Shown piece by piece: positions 7,727 to 16,512 of a DNA stretch of 64,000 nucleotides. Positions within the stretch are counted from its first letter, which is position 1. The number at the start of each line of letters is the position of its first letter. The notes beneath the pieces were generated by a model. That model had not been told where the DNA came from, did no database searches, and saw only the letters and a program-made list of their open reading frames with translations. Source of the stretch: Tomitella gaofuii (GTDB taxonomy: Bacteria; Actinomycetota; Actinomycetes; Mycobacteriales; Mycobacteriaceae); NCBI RefSeq assembly GCF_014126825.1, contig NZ_CP059900.1:2432954-2496953 (forward strand). The letters run 5' to 3'. Both the position numbers and the translations under genes were made by a program.

Positions 7727-8878
7727 ATGGATCTGACCTTCACCGACGAACAGGCGATGCTGGCCGACACCGTGCGCCGCATGTGCCAGGAGCACGCCGG
7801 GTCCGACGCGATACGCGCCACCGAGGCGGACGGTGCACCGTTCCCGCCGGACCTGTGGCGGCACCTGGCCGCCGCCGGGCTGCTGGGCCTCGGCATCGGC
7901 GGCGAATTCGGCGGCGCCGGAGCGGGACTGCTCGAATGGACGCTCCTGGCCGAGGAATTGGGCCGGGCCGCCGCCCCACTGACCCCGATACTCTCCGGTG
8001 TGCTCGCCGCGCGCATCCTCGAACGGGCCGGCTCCCCGGAGCAGCGCGCGCAGTGGCTGCCCCGCCTCGCGGAGGGCACCGCGCTGGTGTCGGTGGCCTG
8101 GCTCGAGCCCGGCGGCGACTACACCCCCGAGCGCATCGCACTGTCGGCGCGGCGGTGCGGCGAGCGGGTCCGGCTGCAGGGGGCCAAGACGCTGGTTCCC
8201 TTCGCCGCCGAGGCCGACGCAATCCTCGTGCCCACCCGCGAGGAGCCCTCCGGCCGGATCGGGCTGTTCCTCGTGCCCAACGGTGACGGGGTGCGGTGCT
8301 CCCCGCAACGCACTCTGGCCGGCGAGCCGCTCCACTTCGTCGATTTCGACCTCGAGCTGCCCGCCGATGCGCGCATCGGGGAGCCGGGCGACGCGTGGGA
8401 GACCCTGCAGCAAGCCATGGCGCCGACGGCCATCGTGCTGGCCGCCTATGCCGCGGGCGGCGCGCGCAGGGTGCTCGAGATGGCCACCGCTTACGCGACG
8501 GAGCGGCACCAGTTCGGCCGTCCCATCGGGGCGAATCAGGGGATCTCCCACCCATTGGCCGACACCCTCGCTGCCGTCGAGGCTGCCCGCACGCTCATGC
8601 ACCAGGCCGCCTGGTGCCACGACGCGGGTCGCGATCACCTGATGCAGGCGATGATGGCCAAGCAGCGCTGCTGCGCCGTGTTCCGCGCCGCGTCGATGAC
8701 CGCGCACCAGGTTTACGGGGGCATCGGCTTCACGCTGGATGTGGACGTGCAGCTGTTCTCGCGGCGCGCCAAGCAGCTGCAGCTGACGTGGTGGGACGAC
8801 GCATTCCTGTCGGCCACGCTCGGCGGGCTCCTGCTCGACGACGGGCCGGGGCTTCTGCCGGCGCTCGTCGAGCGGTGA
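7727..8878 (+). CDS. Acyl-CoA dehydrogenase, second of two in the operon
   Basis: A 383-residue acyl-CoA dehydrogenase. It has RHQFGRPIG, the flavin-contacting Arg/Gln-Phe-Gly motif, and HQVYGGIGFT near the C-terminus. The middle beta-domain is more divergent (WLEPGGDY in place of the usual TEP..GSD), suggesting it may be the non-catalytic or flavin-contributing subunit of a heterotetramer with the protein at 5520. GAGG lies just before ATG 7727, six bases after the MaoC stop. It is the last gene of the operon and converges on the TetR gene with only 10 bases between stops. Confidence 0.92.
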   Translation: MDLTFTDEQAMLADTVRRMCQEHAGSDAIRATEADGAPFPPDLWRHLAAAGLLGLGIGGEFGGAGAGLLEWTLLAEELGRAAAPLTPILSGVLAARILERAGSPEQRAQWLPRLAEGTALVSVAWLEPGGDYTPERIALSARRCGERVRLQGAKTLVPFAAEADAILVPTREEPSGRIGLFLVPNGDGVRCSPQRTLAGEPLHFVDFDLELPADARIGEPGDAWETLQQAMAPTAIVLAAYAAGGARRVLEMATAYATERHQFGRPIGANQGISHPLADTLAAVEAARTLMHQAAWCHDAGRDHLMQAMMAKQRCCAVFRAASMTAHQVYGGIGFTLDVDVQLFSRRAKQLQLTWWDDAFLSATLGGLLLDDGPGLLPALVER

Positions 8879-8888
8879 GGCGGCCGGT

Positions 8889-9515
8889 TCAGCCCGCGCC
8901 GTGCCGCCCTCCGTCGGAACCATAGCCGCGGACGACTGTCGCCACCACGCAGTCGATGAACTGCGCAGTGGGGACGTCGGGGCCGAAGAACGCCCGGTTC
9001 ACCACCGGCCCCAACGCCAGGTAAACCAGCGCCTCCACGTCGGTGCTTGCGGGCAGCTCGCCGCGAACGACAGCGCGTCCGATCACCGCCGTCACCGGCT
9101 CCAGCCGGCCGCCGATGTAGTCGCGCACCACCGGGTCGCGTCGCGCGGACGAATCGGCGGCGAAGTGCGCGAGCACCTTTCCCAGTGGGGAGTTCGCCAG
9201 CACCTCCGTCAGCTGCACCAGCAGGCCGTGCAAGTCGTCGGCGAACCGCCCGGTGTCCGGGTCTTCCAGCTTCGGCAGCTCCTCGATCGCGTCCAGGATC
9301 AGTGCCGTCCGTGACGACCACCACCGGTAGATCGTCGACTTGCCGACCCCCGCCTCCAACGCGATCGAGGCGATCGTGATGCCGCTGGGCGGATGTTCGG
9401 CCAGCATGGCGAGCGTCGAGTCGAGGATGGCCTTGCGCGAGCTTTCACTTCGCGGCCGGCCGGTGTGCGGATGCGTCCGGCGTGTCACACTCGGCCGGTC
9501 GGTGTCGTCATTCAT
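8889..9515 (-). CDS. TetR family transcriptional regulator
   Basis: A 208-residue TetR protein. Residues 27-70 form the DNA-binding domain, with the recognition helix in VGKSTIYRWW. The ligand domain includes the C-terminal half typical of regulators of lipid and aromatic catabolism. I start at ATG 9513-9515 (MNDDTDRPS); an in-frame extension of 28 codons upstream lacks family similarity and would cover the palindrome at 9547. Tail-to-tail arrangement with the CoA catabolic operon makes that operon its likely target, with an acyl-CoA intermediate as inducer; both are inferences. Confidence 0.92.
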   Translation of the reverse strand: MNDDTDRPSVTRRTHPHTGRPRSESSRKAILDSTLAMLAEHPPSGITIASIALEAGVGKSTIYRWWSSRTALILDAIEELPKLEDPDTGRFADDLHGLLVQLTEVLANSPLGKVLAHFAADSSARRDPVVRDYIGGRLEPVTAVIGRAVVRGELPASTDVEALVYLALGPVVNRAFFGPDVPTAQFIDCVVATVVRGYGSDGGRHGAG

Positions 9516-9546
9516 CGTGCATTCGATGATATGCCAATGACCCGGG

Positions 9547-9563
9547 ACGACACTGCATGTCGT
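9547..9563. promoter_or_regulatory. Palindrome upstream of tetR gene (candidate autoregulatory operator)
   Basis: ACGACA-CTGCA-TGTCGT is a perfect six-base inverted repeat with a five-base centre, starting 31 bases upstream of the TetR start. Its position fits autorepression. It is unlike the palindrome at 994, so either the regulator recognises a degenerate site or only one of the two belongs to it. Confidence 0.4.
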
Positions 9564-10086
9564 GTCTTGTACCCGACCTGCGACACGAACCGCCCACAAT
9601 ACTCCAGCGCGCCCGTATCAGCGAGGACGCCGAAGCACTTCCCGACTTCCGCCCACACCCCCTCGACGTCGTCCAGCGGCCACCCCGATGTGCTGGCGCA
9701 GCAGGCGCAGCTGGACTTCCTTCACCTCACGACGTGGGAGATCCACGACGCGCTGTGGAAGGCCGAGGTGGTCCAAGTCGCGAAGGGCCAAGTCCGCCCG
9801 CGCCGCCCTCGTTCCGCACAACCGGGGACCTGGCCACGCTGACGACGGGCGCGCACACCACCGCCAGAGCATTCGCTGCCCGGACCGCGCGTGCGGGCAG
9901 CGCTTCCCGGTTCAAGTCGCATCATCATTTCCCACATGTCGGCATTGACGCCGCCGGTGGCGGAAAGCCGCACGCCGCCGCCGGCAACCTCCGCCCCGAA
10001 CCATCGCAGCAGGTCGGCAACGTGAGGACCGCGGCCACTGAGGAACTCGTGTGGCTCCGCAGCCGGTTCCCGATGCCGGTCGGACA

Positions 10087-10206
10087 GCGCGCCCAGGCCG
10101 GAATCCGGCGCGGGACGAGGCCGCGCTCCCCCTGCTCCGTGTCCAGTGCTCCGTGCAGCAGGTCGGCCGTGACGGGCGTGCGGCGCAGCGGCGTCGACGA
10201 GTCCAT
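10087..10206 (-). pseudogene. Possible N-terminal fragment of an SGNH/GDSL hydrolase
   Basis: From the ATG at 10204-10206 the minus strand reads about 40 residues, including TPVTADLLHGALDTEQGERG and LVPRRIPAWAR. This resembles from memory the start of an actinobacterial SGNH/GDSL hydrolase family. After PAWAR the resemblance stops and no GDS or later block follows, so this would be a truncated relic. Recognition rests on a short stretch. Confidence 0.25.
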
Positions 10207-10405
10207 TTCCACGATGGCAGACACCGCCGCGCGTGCATTACCGCGCCGCGCGCGCCTTGCCGCGACATGCCGGGACAACGCGCGCGCCTGTGGACATAGC
10301 GCGCGCGGCACGGGCGGATGAGCGCGCGGAGAGCGCACCGCTCGGGCGGACAACACGCGCTCGGTGCAGAGAGTCTCCCCCCAGATCTGCGGGCGGCTCC
10401 CCGCG

Positions 10406-11284
10406 CTATCCGCGCTCCTCCGCCACCGCTTCCCGCACCGCCGGCGCCACATCGTTTGCAAAGGCGCGCACCGTGTCCGGGGTGTCGGCGGCCAGGATGA
10501 ACGTGCCGATCCCGTACTGCAACGCCAGATCCGCCAGCTGCTCGACCCACTGCGCCGGGCGCCCCTGCAGCAGCCCGCCGCCGTCGCCGAAGCTTCCCCC
10601 GATGTTGTAGATCCGCCGCACCTGCCCCGGCCGGCGGCCCGCGTCGGTCGCCGCCGCGTCGAGCGCCGCGGACAAGGTCCCCAGCCGCGACGGGTCGGCG
10701 TATCCCATGCTCGGCACCCATGCGTCGGCCAGCGCCCCGGTCACGCGCAGCATCCGCGGGCCGTAGGCGCCGACCCAGATGGGGATGTCATGCGCGGGTG
10801 CCGGCCCGGCCTTCAGGCCCCGCACCGGGTAGTACTCGCCGTCACGGAAGACAGTGCCGCCCGCCCAGAAGTCCCGCATGACGCCGATCGCCTCGATCAG
10901 CGCGTCCACGGCCTGGCCCGGCGTGCGCCGCTGCCCGCCGGCCGCCTCGATCGCGTCCCAGAACGCGCCCGACCCCATGCCCAGCTCGACACGGCCAGAC
11001 GTGACCCGGTCCAACGTGGCGGCCGCCTTGGCCAGCACCACCGGCGGCCGCAGAGGCAGGCTCGCCACGTTCGTCGCCAGCTTGATGCTGCTGGTGCGGG
11101 CGCCGAGCACCGACAGGAGGGTCCACGTGTCCAGGTGCCGCCGCTGATACGGGTGATCCTGGAACGACACCACGTCCAGACCCAGCTCCTCGGCCAGCGC
11201 GACGAGCGCGAGGACATCGTCGAGCCTGTCCGCGTCCGGGGTGGGAAACACTCCGAACTCCAGCGCGTGACCGTAATCCGGCAT
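10406..11284 (-). CDS. LLM-class flavin/F420-dependent oxidoreductase
   Basis: A 292-residue luciferase-like TIM-barrel protein. LEFGVFPTP at the N-terminus, VSFQDHPYQ, the cofactor-site ELGMGSGAFW (near 100-109) and IPIWVGAYGPRML (about 168-180) are in family order. Such enzymes use FMNH2 or F420H2 to oxidise or reduce small substrates; in Mycobacteriales F420 use is common, but the cofactor is not decided by sequence alone. Start ATG 11282-11284 gives the usual family N-terminus; the open frame upstream encodes antisense to the next gene. No evident operon partner. Confidence 0.9.
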   Translation of the reverse strand: MPDYGHALEFGVFPTPDADRLDDVLALVALAEELGLDVVSFQDHPYQRRHLDTWTLLSVLGARTSSIKLATNVASLPLRPPVVLAKAAATLDRVTSGRVELGMGSGAFWDAIEAAGGQRRTPGQAVDALIEAIGVMRDFWAGGTVFRDGEYYPVRGLKAGPAPAHDIPIWVGAYGPRMLRVTGALADAWVPSMGYADPSRLGTLSAALDAAATDAGRRPGQVRRIYNIGGSFGDGGGLLQGRPAQWVEQLADLALQYGIGTFILAADTPDTVRAFANDVAPAVREAVAEERG

Positions 11285-11364
11285 GCCGGCGAGTCTATCG
11301 ACCGGCCACCGCGACGGGGCGCATTCGCCGGGTTGCACCAGCCCGAATGTCCCCGCCGCACGCT

Positions 11365-12003
11365 TCACCGCGGCGGCGCGGCGAGGTAGAACAGTCCCAT
11401 CGCGACGCACACCGCCAACGTCAGATACGGCGTCACCAGGCCCAGGCCCCCTGCCACCAGGTAGGCGGGCGGCGCCGCCGCGGCACGCCGCAGGATGGTG
11501 CGCCGCTCCGCACCCGTCAGCGGCTCGCGCAACAGGCGCCGGCGGTGCGTCAGAACGTGGAACTGCAACGCCAGGAACACCGCCGACGTCACGAGGAACG
11601 ATCCGGCGTAGACGACTGCCGCCAGGCGCCCGCCGTCCTCCTCGACGAGGTAGCTCGACAGCAGCGCGGTCGTGAACGGCAACACCACGATGCACAGCAG
11701 GAGCAGCAGGTTCAGCACCAGCACCGAATGATCCACGTCCCGTAGCCGCCGCAGCATCGTGTGATGGTTGATCCACAGGATGCCGATCGCGACGAAGGAG
11801 ATCACGTAGGCCAGATAGTTCGGCCACAGTGCGGCCAGCCGGTGCCCCAATCCGCCCGTGCCACCGGGTTCCGGCACGCGCAGGTCCAGCACCAGCAGCG
11901 TGATGGCGACCGCCATGACACCGTCGGAGAACGCCTCGACGCGGCCCTTGCCGAATGCTCCCGCACACCCGCCCGTTCGACGCGGTGCACCACGTCCGTC
12001 CAT
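11365..12003 (-). CDS. TMEM175-family potassium channel (DUF1211)
   Basis: A 212-residue membrane protein with about six hydrophobic helices. Helix 1 contains RVEAFSDGVMAVAITLL (residues 21-37), matching the RxxxFSD signature that lines the pore of TMEM175-type K+ channels; bacterial members carry one such repeat and assemble as tetramers. ATG 12001-12003 has GGGGAG five bases upstream; the GTG two codons earlier is less well placed. The gene ends 80 bases upstream of the LLM gene on the same strand. Physiological role in bacteria is poorly known. Confidence 0.9.
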   Translation of the reverse strand: MDGRGAPRRTGGCAGAFGKGRVEAFSDGVMAVAITLLVLDLRVPEPGGTGGLGHRLAALWPNYLAYVISFVAIGILWINHHTMLRRLRDVDHSVLVLNLLLLLCIVVLPFTTALLSSYLVEEDGGRLAAVVYAGSFLVTSAVFLALQFHVLTHRRRLLREPLTGAERRTILRRAAAAPPAYLVAGGLGLVTPYLTLAVCVAMGLFYLAAPPR

Positions 12004-12037
12004 CCGCACTCCCCGGGAGCGTCCGGCCCGCCGCTCG

Positions 12038-13450
12038 TCACCCGCCGAAGTTCACGATCGCCCCGTTCAGTGGCAACTGATCCGTCCTGGCCTGCGGGGA
12101 ACCGTTGTGTTGCGCGAAGAACTCCCCGGTCAGGTAGTCATCGGCCGCGAGGATCGCCGCGGGCGCGACGTATCCGGCGTAGTCGAACGAGTCGAGCACG
12201 TAGGGCACTCCGTCGCTGCCGTCGAGGTTGGGCCCGTCCATCAGCTGGAAGTGCAGGTGCGGGGCGTTGGAGTTGCCGGTGTTGCCGAGCAGGCCGATCA
12301 CCTGCCCCTTGGTCACCTTGTCGCCCGGCTTCACCGTCAGCGACCTTTTCTGCAGATGCGCATACATCGCCCACGTGCCGCCGCCGAGGTCCTGGATGAC
12401 GTGGTTGCCGTCCACGTTCTCGATGGTCAGTTTCGCGGCCAGCGCCGGTACCGCCGCGGGCAGAATGCCGGGCGCGTTGGCCTGCACGTCGTCGAGCACC
12501 GAGGTGACGGTGCCGTCGGCCACGGCGTGCACCTCCTGACCGTAGTCCTGGTAGCTTTCGTTCCTGGTCTTGTCGCCGACGTAGAAGCGGCCGTGATCGT
12601 CGGTCCGCATCCAATCGATGGCGAACCGCTGGCTTCCCCACAGTCCGCCGTCGAACGGCATCAGCGAATCCACGTGCGGGAATCCGACCCCGCAGCAGCC
12701 GTTCTGCGCGACCCAGTTGTTCCCCCGTACCGGCGGGGAGATCACGCGCGCCGTGCGTGCCGACACTTCTTTGGGGGCCACCGTGTAGCTGACCGGCGCC
12801 GGTGTCGCGGAGGCCGGGTTCGCCGAGGCGAGCGCGGTGATCCGGTGCAGCACCCGCTCAGGCACGTCCGCCACGTCGTCCGTAGCGAAGTCGACCAGCA
12901 GCGACCCCGATTCGCCCGATGGGATGACGGTGTCCTTCGCCGGGGCGGAGGGAAGCAAGCGTAGCCGGTTGCAGTCGCCGTAGCCGCACGACGGATCGAC
13001 GAGTGCTGCGCCGGAGAACGACGCGAGCACGCGCTTCGTGTCCGCCGCATCGACGATGTCGACGCTCTGCAGGGTGGCCGACGCCGGCCCCGCGTTGGTG
13101 AGCTGCAGCGCGTACGCCACGTGCGCCTTCCCGTCGCTGCCCATGAACGGGAACGTGGGCGAACCGAGGTTCTGCACTGTCAGCGCGGTGTATCCGGCGG
13201 ACGCCGTGGCCGGCGACTCCTCCGACACCGCCGTCACATCACCGCCTGACGCGGCGCCGGCCGACTGCCCGGCACTGTCCGCCCTTCCAGCACCGCCCTC
13301 AGCGTCCCCGCCGCTGGAACAGCCCGCCGCGACCAGCAGCGTCAGGGCGAGGGCCGCCAGGATCACGGTCCGCGGACGGCACGGTCGCAGGCTCGACGCA
13401 GACCATCGCGTCGCAGGCCATCGCGTCACAGGCTTCGGGGTCCAGCTCAT
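12038..13450 (-). CDS. Secreted lipoprotein with M23 (LytM) peptidase domain
   Basis: A 470-residue predicted lipoprotein: hydrophobic stretch 29-43 ends in the lipobox VAAGC (Cys44), so the protein should be anchored outside the membrane. After a roughly 200-residue beta-rich region comes a LytM/M23 domain with HLHF (His398, His400) and the strand pattern GDKVTKGQVIG. The first zinc-ligand motif HxxxD appears as RFAIDW: the Asp is present, the His is not. The protein may therefore be a degenerate peptidase acting as activator or binder, or may use another ligand. Start ATG 13448-13450 gives a sensible signal peptide. It is divergent from the Vgb-like gene. Confidence 0.85.
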   Translation of the reverse strand: MSWTPKPVTRWPATRWSASSLRPCRPRTVILAALALTLLVAAGCSSGGDAEGGAGRADSAGQSAGAASGGDVTAVSEESPATASAGYTALTVQNLGSPTFPFMGSDGKAHVAYALQLTNAGPASATLQSVDIVDAADTKRVLASFSGAALVDPSCGYGDCNRLRLLPSAPAKDTVIPSGESGSLLVDFATDDVADVPERVLHRITALASANPASATPAPVSYTVAPKEVSARTARVISPPVRGNNWVAQNGCCGVGFPHVDSLMPFDGGLWGSQRFAIDWMRTDDHGRFYVGDKTRNESYQDYGQEVHAVADGTVTSVLDDVQANAPGILPAAVPALAAKLTIENVDGNHVIQDLGGGTWAMYAHLQKRSLTVKPGDKVTKGQVIGLLGNTGNSNAPHLHFQLMDGPNLDGSDGVPYVLDSFDYAGYVAPAAILAADDYLTGEFFAQHNGSPQARTDQLPLNGAIVNFGG

Positions 13451-13485
13451 GCCACCGAGCGTGCGCGCTCGCGCACCCGTTCGGA

Positions 13486-13498
13486 ATGGACCCAAGTC
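13486..13498. promoter_or_regulatory. Shared 13-base motif, copy 1
   Basis: Reads GACTTGGGTCCAT on the minus strand. It differs at one base from the copy at 17211-17223. It lies between the divergent M23 lipoprotein and Vgb-like genes. GAC-TTGG-GTC is a short inverted repeat resembling targets of NarL/DevR-type regulators, one of which is encoded at 16500. Confidence 0.35.
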
Positions 13499-13607
13499 GC
13501 GCTTCTGCCGCCGATCCGGGTCGTCGCGAACTGGAGACGTAGGCCCATGGCCGCGCCGGCCCGGCGGGACGACAGTGGAGTGGCAGACCCGGGGGTAAGG
13601 AGCGCGC

Positions 13608-14633
13608 ATGGCCCAGCAAATCGGCTCGATCGACGTGTTCCGCGATCCCGAGAACCTGATCGAATCGCCCTGCGGGATCATCGCGGCAGGTGACGACGTG
13701 TGGTTCACGAGCATCGCCAACGACCGCGTAGGACGTGTGCGCCCGGCCGGCGGCGTCCGATTGCCCGGCTCCGGAGCCGTCCGCATCGAAACCTTCGCCG
13801 ACCCGCACGGGCGGATGCGGCTGCCGGCCAACCTGTTCCCCGACGCGGACGGCCGCATCCGCGTCACCTGCCTGGGATCGGACAGCGTGGCTGCCATCGA
13901 CCCGCACGCCGCCGATCCTGCCTCCACCATCACGGCTATTCGCCACCCGGACCTGCGCGGCCCGGTCGCGATCAAGTCGGCCCCCACCGGACTGCTCTGG
14001 TTCAGCCTGCGCGGGGCCGACGCGATCGGGTCGCTGGACCCGCGCGCCCCCGACCCTGCCGCCACGGTGGCGACGGTGCGATCCGGACTCATCGCCGACC
14101 CGTCCGCGCTGTTCGTCGACGCTCACGGACTGGTGTGGTGGGTCAACGCGGCGACCGCCACCATCGGCCGACTCGACCCGTCTGCCCGCCGCCCGGTCGA
14201 CACCGTCGCCCGCTTCGGACCATGGCCGCGGTACGGCGCGCCGCGGGCATGGGCGCCGGGCGCCTCGGACGACACAGGAGAGTTGTGGGTCACCACGCAG
14301 AACGAGCCGGGTCTGTTGCGGATCGCGCCGACCGCACGCGGCGCGGCGCCCGGCCCCCTGGCGGCCACCTGGTACACCGACCCGCCGCTGCGCACACCGG
14401 ACGGAGTGTGGACGGCACCGGACGGGACGGTCTGGCTGGCGGACACCGACGGGGACGCACTCGTCCGCTTCACCCCGGCCACAGGCCGCTGGGAGCGGTT
14501 CACCGCGCCGGGCGTCGAAGGGCCGTTCGACATCAAACCCGGCCCCGAACCGGCGTACCTGTGGTTCACGAACAAGCGCGGCGGTTCCATCGGCCGGATT
14601 CGCGTGGTGGGAGGTGGCGACGGCACGAGGTGA
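13608..14633 (+). CDS. Vgb-like beta-propeller protein (virginiamycin B lyase/SMP-30-like)
   Basis: A 341-residue protein made of six or seven repeats of about 45 residues, each ending in a strand such as DDVWFTSIANDRVGRV, GLLWFSLRGADAIGSL, LVWWVNAATATIGRL, TVWLADTDGDALVRF and YLWFTNKRGGSIGRI. This is the streptogramin-lyase-type propeller. No signal peptide is seen, so it is probably cytoplasmic. AAGGAG lies just upstream of ATG 13608. True Vgb enzymes linearise streptogramin B using His and Glu residues; I could not confirm those, so resistance should not be assumed. It precedes the two-component genes by about 140 bases. Confidence 0.8.
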   Translation: MAQQIGSIDVFRDPENLIESPCGIIAAGDDVWFTSIANDRVGRVRPAGGVRLPGSGAVRIETFADPHGRMRLPANLFPDADGRIRVTCLGSDSVAAIDPHAADPASTITAIRHPDLRGPVAIKSAPTGLLWFSLRGADAIGSLDPRAPDPAATVATVRSGLIADPSALFVDAHGLVWWVNAATATIGRLDPSARRPVDTVARFGPWPRYGAPRAWAPGASDDTGELWVTTQNEPGLLRIAPTARGAAPGPLAATWYTDPPLRTPDGVWTAPDGTVWLADTDGDALVRFTPATGRWERFTAPGVEGPFDIKPGPEPAYLWFTNKRGGSIGRIRVVGGGDGTR

Positions 14634-14775
14634 TCACGGAAACACATGCCCGTGGCGGTGTGCGAGCCCCACATGATGCAGGAAAAGCCCTGACCAGCCG
14701 GCCCGCGCGTTCTACGCTGGTCGCATGACAGAGCACGGCGGATGACCCCGCCGCCCGGATGTGCACGCGGAACCG

Positions 14776-16512
14776 ATGAGCGGACCGGGACGGGCCCGAC
14801 TGCGCTCGCTGGACCGGGCCCTCCTGCTGGCCGCCGGCAGCGCGCTCGCCCTGGGCTGCCTGCAGCTGGCCCTCACACTGCCCGGATCGGAAGACCTGTG
14901 GTGGGCGCACCTGGTGCTCGTGTTCACCTTCTGGGTCTACGCCGCCGCCGGACTGCTGGCCTGGCATCGCCGCCCCGGCAACAGCATGGGCATGCTCGTC
15001 ACGTTCGGAGGTGCCGCAGTACTGGCGGGCAGCCTCGGCAACACGTCGGTGCCGGCCCTTGTCGCCGTCGGCTCCATCACCGCCACGGTGGTGCTGGCCG
15101 TGACCGTGCACCTGCTGCTCGCCTTCCCGTCCGGCCGGGTGCACGGCCGCACGGCGCGCACCGTGGCCGCCGCGGGCTACGGGGTGGCCCTGATACTGCA
15201 GGCGCCGCTGTACCTGTTCAACCCCGACGCCGCCTCCCTGCTGTTCGTCGCCGACCGGCCGGGACTGCTCGACGCGGGGGCGTGGGTGCAGCGGACGGCG
15301 GGCGGCGTGGTCGTCGTGGCGGCCGCGCTCATCCTCGCGCGCCGCATCGTGCACGCCCGCCCCGGGCGCCGACGCGTCCTGCTCCCGCTGTTCGCGTACG
15401 GGATGCTCGCGCTGCTGTCCGTCCCGTTGCGGCCGACCGTGCTCGACCCCGCGCTCGGCGGCGTCACCGCCGCCGTCGTCCAGTTCCTGATCATCGCGGG
15501 TGTGCCGGTGGCGTTCGTGCTCGCCATGCTGTGCGGCGGGTTCGCACGCGAGGGCGAATTGGAGGAGCTGGCCGTGCGGCTCGGCGACGCCGGGGGCGCG
15601 CCCGGCCGGATCCCCCGACTCCTCGGCCGGGTGCTCGGCGACGCGTCGATAGACGTCCTGTTCTGGATGCCCGAGCAATCGGCCTGGGTCGACTCCGCGG
15701 GCGTCCCGGCCGTCCTGCCGCTGCCGCAGGACAGGGCCGGCGTCGAGGTGACCATCGGCGGAGAACGGATCGGGGCGATCCTGTACGACGACGACCTGAT
15801 CGCCGACCCGGAAACGGTGCAGGCCGCCGGCCGGGTGATGGCGCTGGCCATCGAGCGCGAACGACTCCGGGCCCGTCTTCTGGCACAACGCGGCGCGCTG
15901 ATCGCCTCGCGTGCGCGCATCGTCACGGCCGCGGACCGCGAGCGCCGCCTCATCGCCCGCGACCTGCACGATGGCTTGCAGGTCGGCCTGGTGCTCCTCG
16001 CGCTCGAGGCCCAGCGTGTCGCGTCCGCGGCCCCCGACGGGACCGTGCGATGCCGAGTGCTGGAGCTGCGCCGCGGCATCGACGAGACGGCGGCCGAGCT
16101 GCGCACGTTCGTACACCGGCTGATGCCGCCCGCACTGATCGAACGCGGGCTGTGCGCGGCGGCCGAAGACCTGGTGGACCGGATGCCGCTGCCGACGGTG
16201 CTGCACGCCGAGCTGCAAGGAGGACCGCTGCCGTCCGGCGTCGAAAGCACCGCGTATTTCCTCATCGCGGAGGGGCTGGCGAACGCCCTCAAGCATGCCC
16301 GGGCCGCACGGATGTCGGTGCGGATCGGCCGCGACGGCGATCTGCTCACCGTCGAGGTGCACGACGACGGCATCGGCGGCGCCTCGGTGCACAGCGGCCA
16401 CGGGCTGCGTGGCCTTGCCGACAGGGTCCACGCGCTCGGCGGAGAACTCCGCGTGGACAGCGCCTCGGCGTGCGGCACGCACCTGCGGGCGGAGCTGCCA
16501 TGCGCGTCGTGA
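14776..16512 (+). CDS. NarL-type sensor histidine kinase, integral membrane
   Basis: A 578-residue kinase. The first half (to about 260) is a membrane domain of roughly seven to eight hydrophobic segments. A short linker leads to a HisKA_3 dimerisation helix with RDLHDGLQ (phospho-acceptor His398), then a HATPase domain with N-box Asn503 (ANALKHA), DDGIGG and GHGLRGLADR. The stop overlaps the response-regulator start by 13 bases. Start choice is uncertain: ATG 14776 is used here, GTG 14761 in the same frame is possible. A TGACCA/TACGCT pair about 50-80 bases upstream could be the promoter. The signal is unknown. Confidence 0.92.
   Translation: MSGPGRARLRSLDRALLLAAGSALALGCLQLALTLPGSEDLWWAHLVLVFTFWVYAAAGLLAWHRRPGNSMGMLVTFGGAAVLAGSLGNTSVPALVAVGSITATVVLAVTVHLLLAFPSGRVHGRTARTVAAAGYGVALILQAPLYLFNPDAASLLFVADRPGLLDAGAWVQRTAGGVVVVAAALILARRIVHARPGRRRVLLPLFAYGMLALLSVPLRPTVLDPALGGVTAAVVQFLIIAGVPVAFVLAMLCGGFAREGELEELAVRLGDAGGAPGRIPRLLGRVLGDASIDVLFWMPEQSAWVDSAGVPAVLPLPQDRAGVEVTIGGERIGAILYDDDLIADPETVQAAGRVMALAIERERLRARLLAQRGALIASRARIVTAADRERRLIARDLHDGLQVGLVLLALEAQRVASAAPDGTVRCRVLELRRGIDETAAELRTFVHRLMPPALIERGLCAAAEDLVDRMPLPTVLHAELQGGPLPSGVESTAYFLIAEGLANALKHARAARMSVRIGRDGDLLTVEVHDDGIGGASVHSGHGLRGLADRVHALGGELRVDSASACGTHLRAELPCAS

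Larger units (their letters stand above)
9516..10405. other. 890-base region without an intact gene; decayed coding remnants
   Basis: No frame on either strand here has both a credible start with ribosome site and a protein that reads as a domain. Short stretches look protein-like in alternating minus-strand frames (for example 9930-10000, and the SGNH-like piece at 10087-10206), suggesting frameshift decay. The part from about 10214 to 10345 is unusually rich in alternating CG (several CGCGCGCG runs), atypical of coding DNA here. No inverted repeats or target duplications of an insertion sequence were found. Confidence 0.5.

Noticed and set aside
10214-10345. CGCGCG tract as an attachment site or insertion-sequence end
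   Set aside because: No flanking direct repeats, integrase or transposase fragments were found; kept only as an unusual composition patch.
13608-14633. Calling the propeller protein a streptogramin resistance lyase
   Set aside because: Fold-level similarity only; catalytic residues of Vgb could not be confirmed and many actinobacterial homologues have other or unknown roles.
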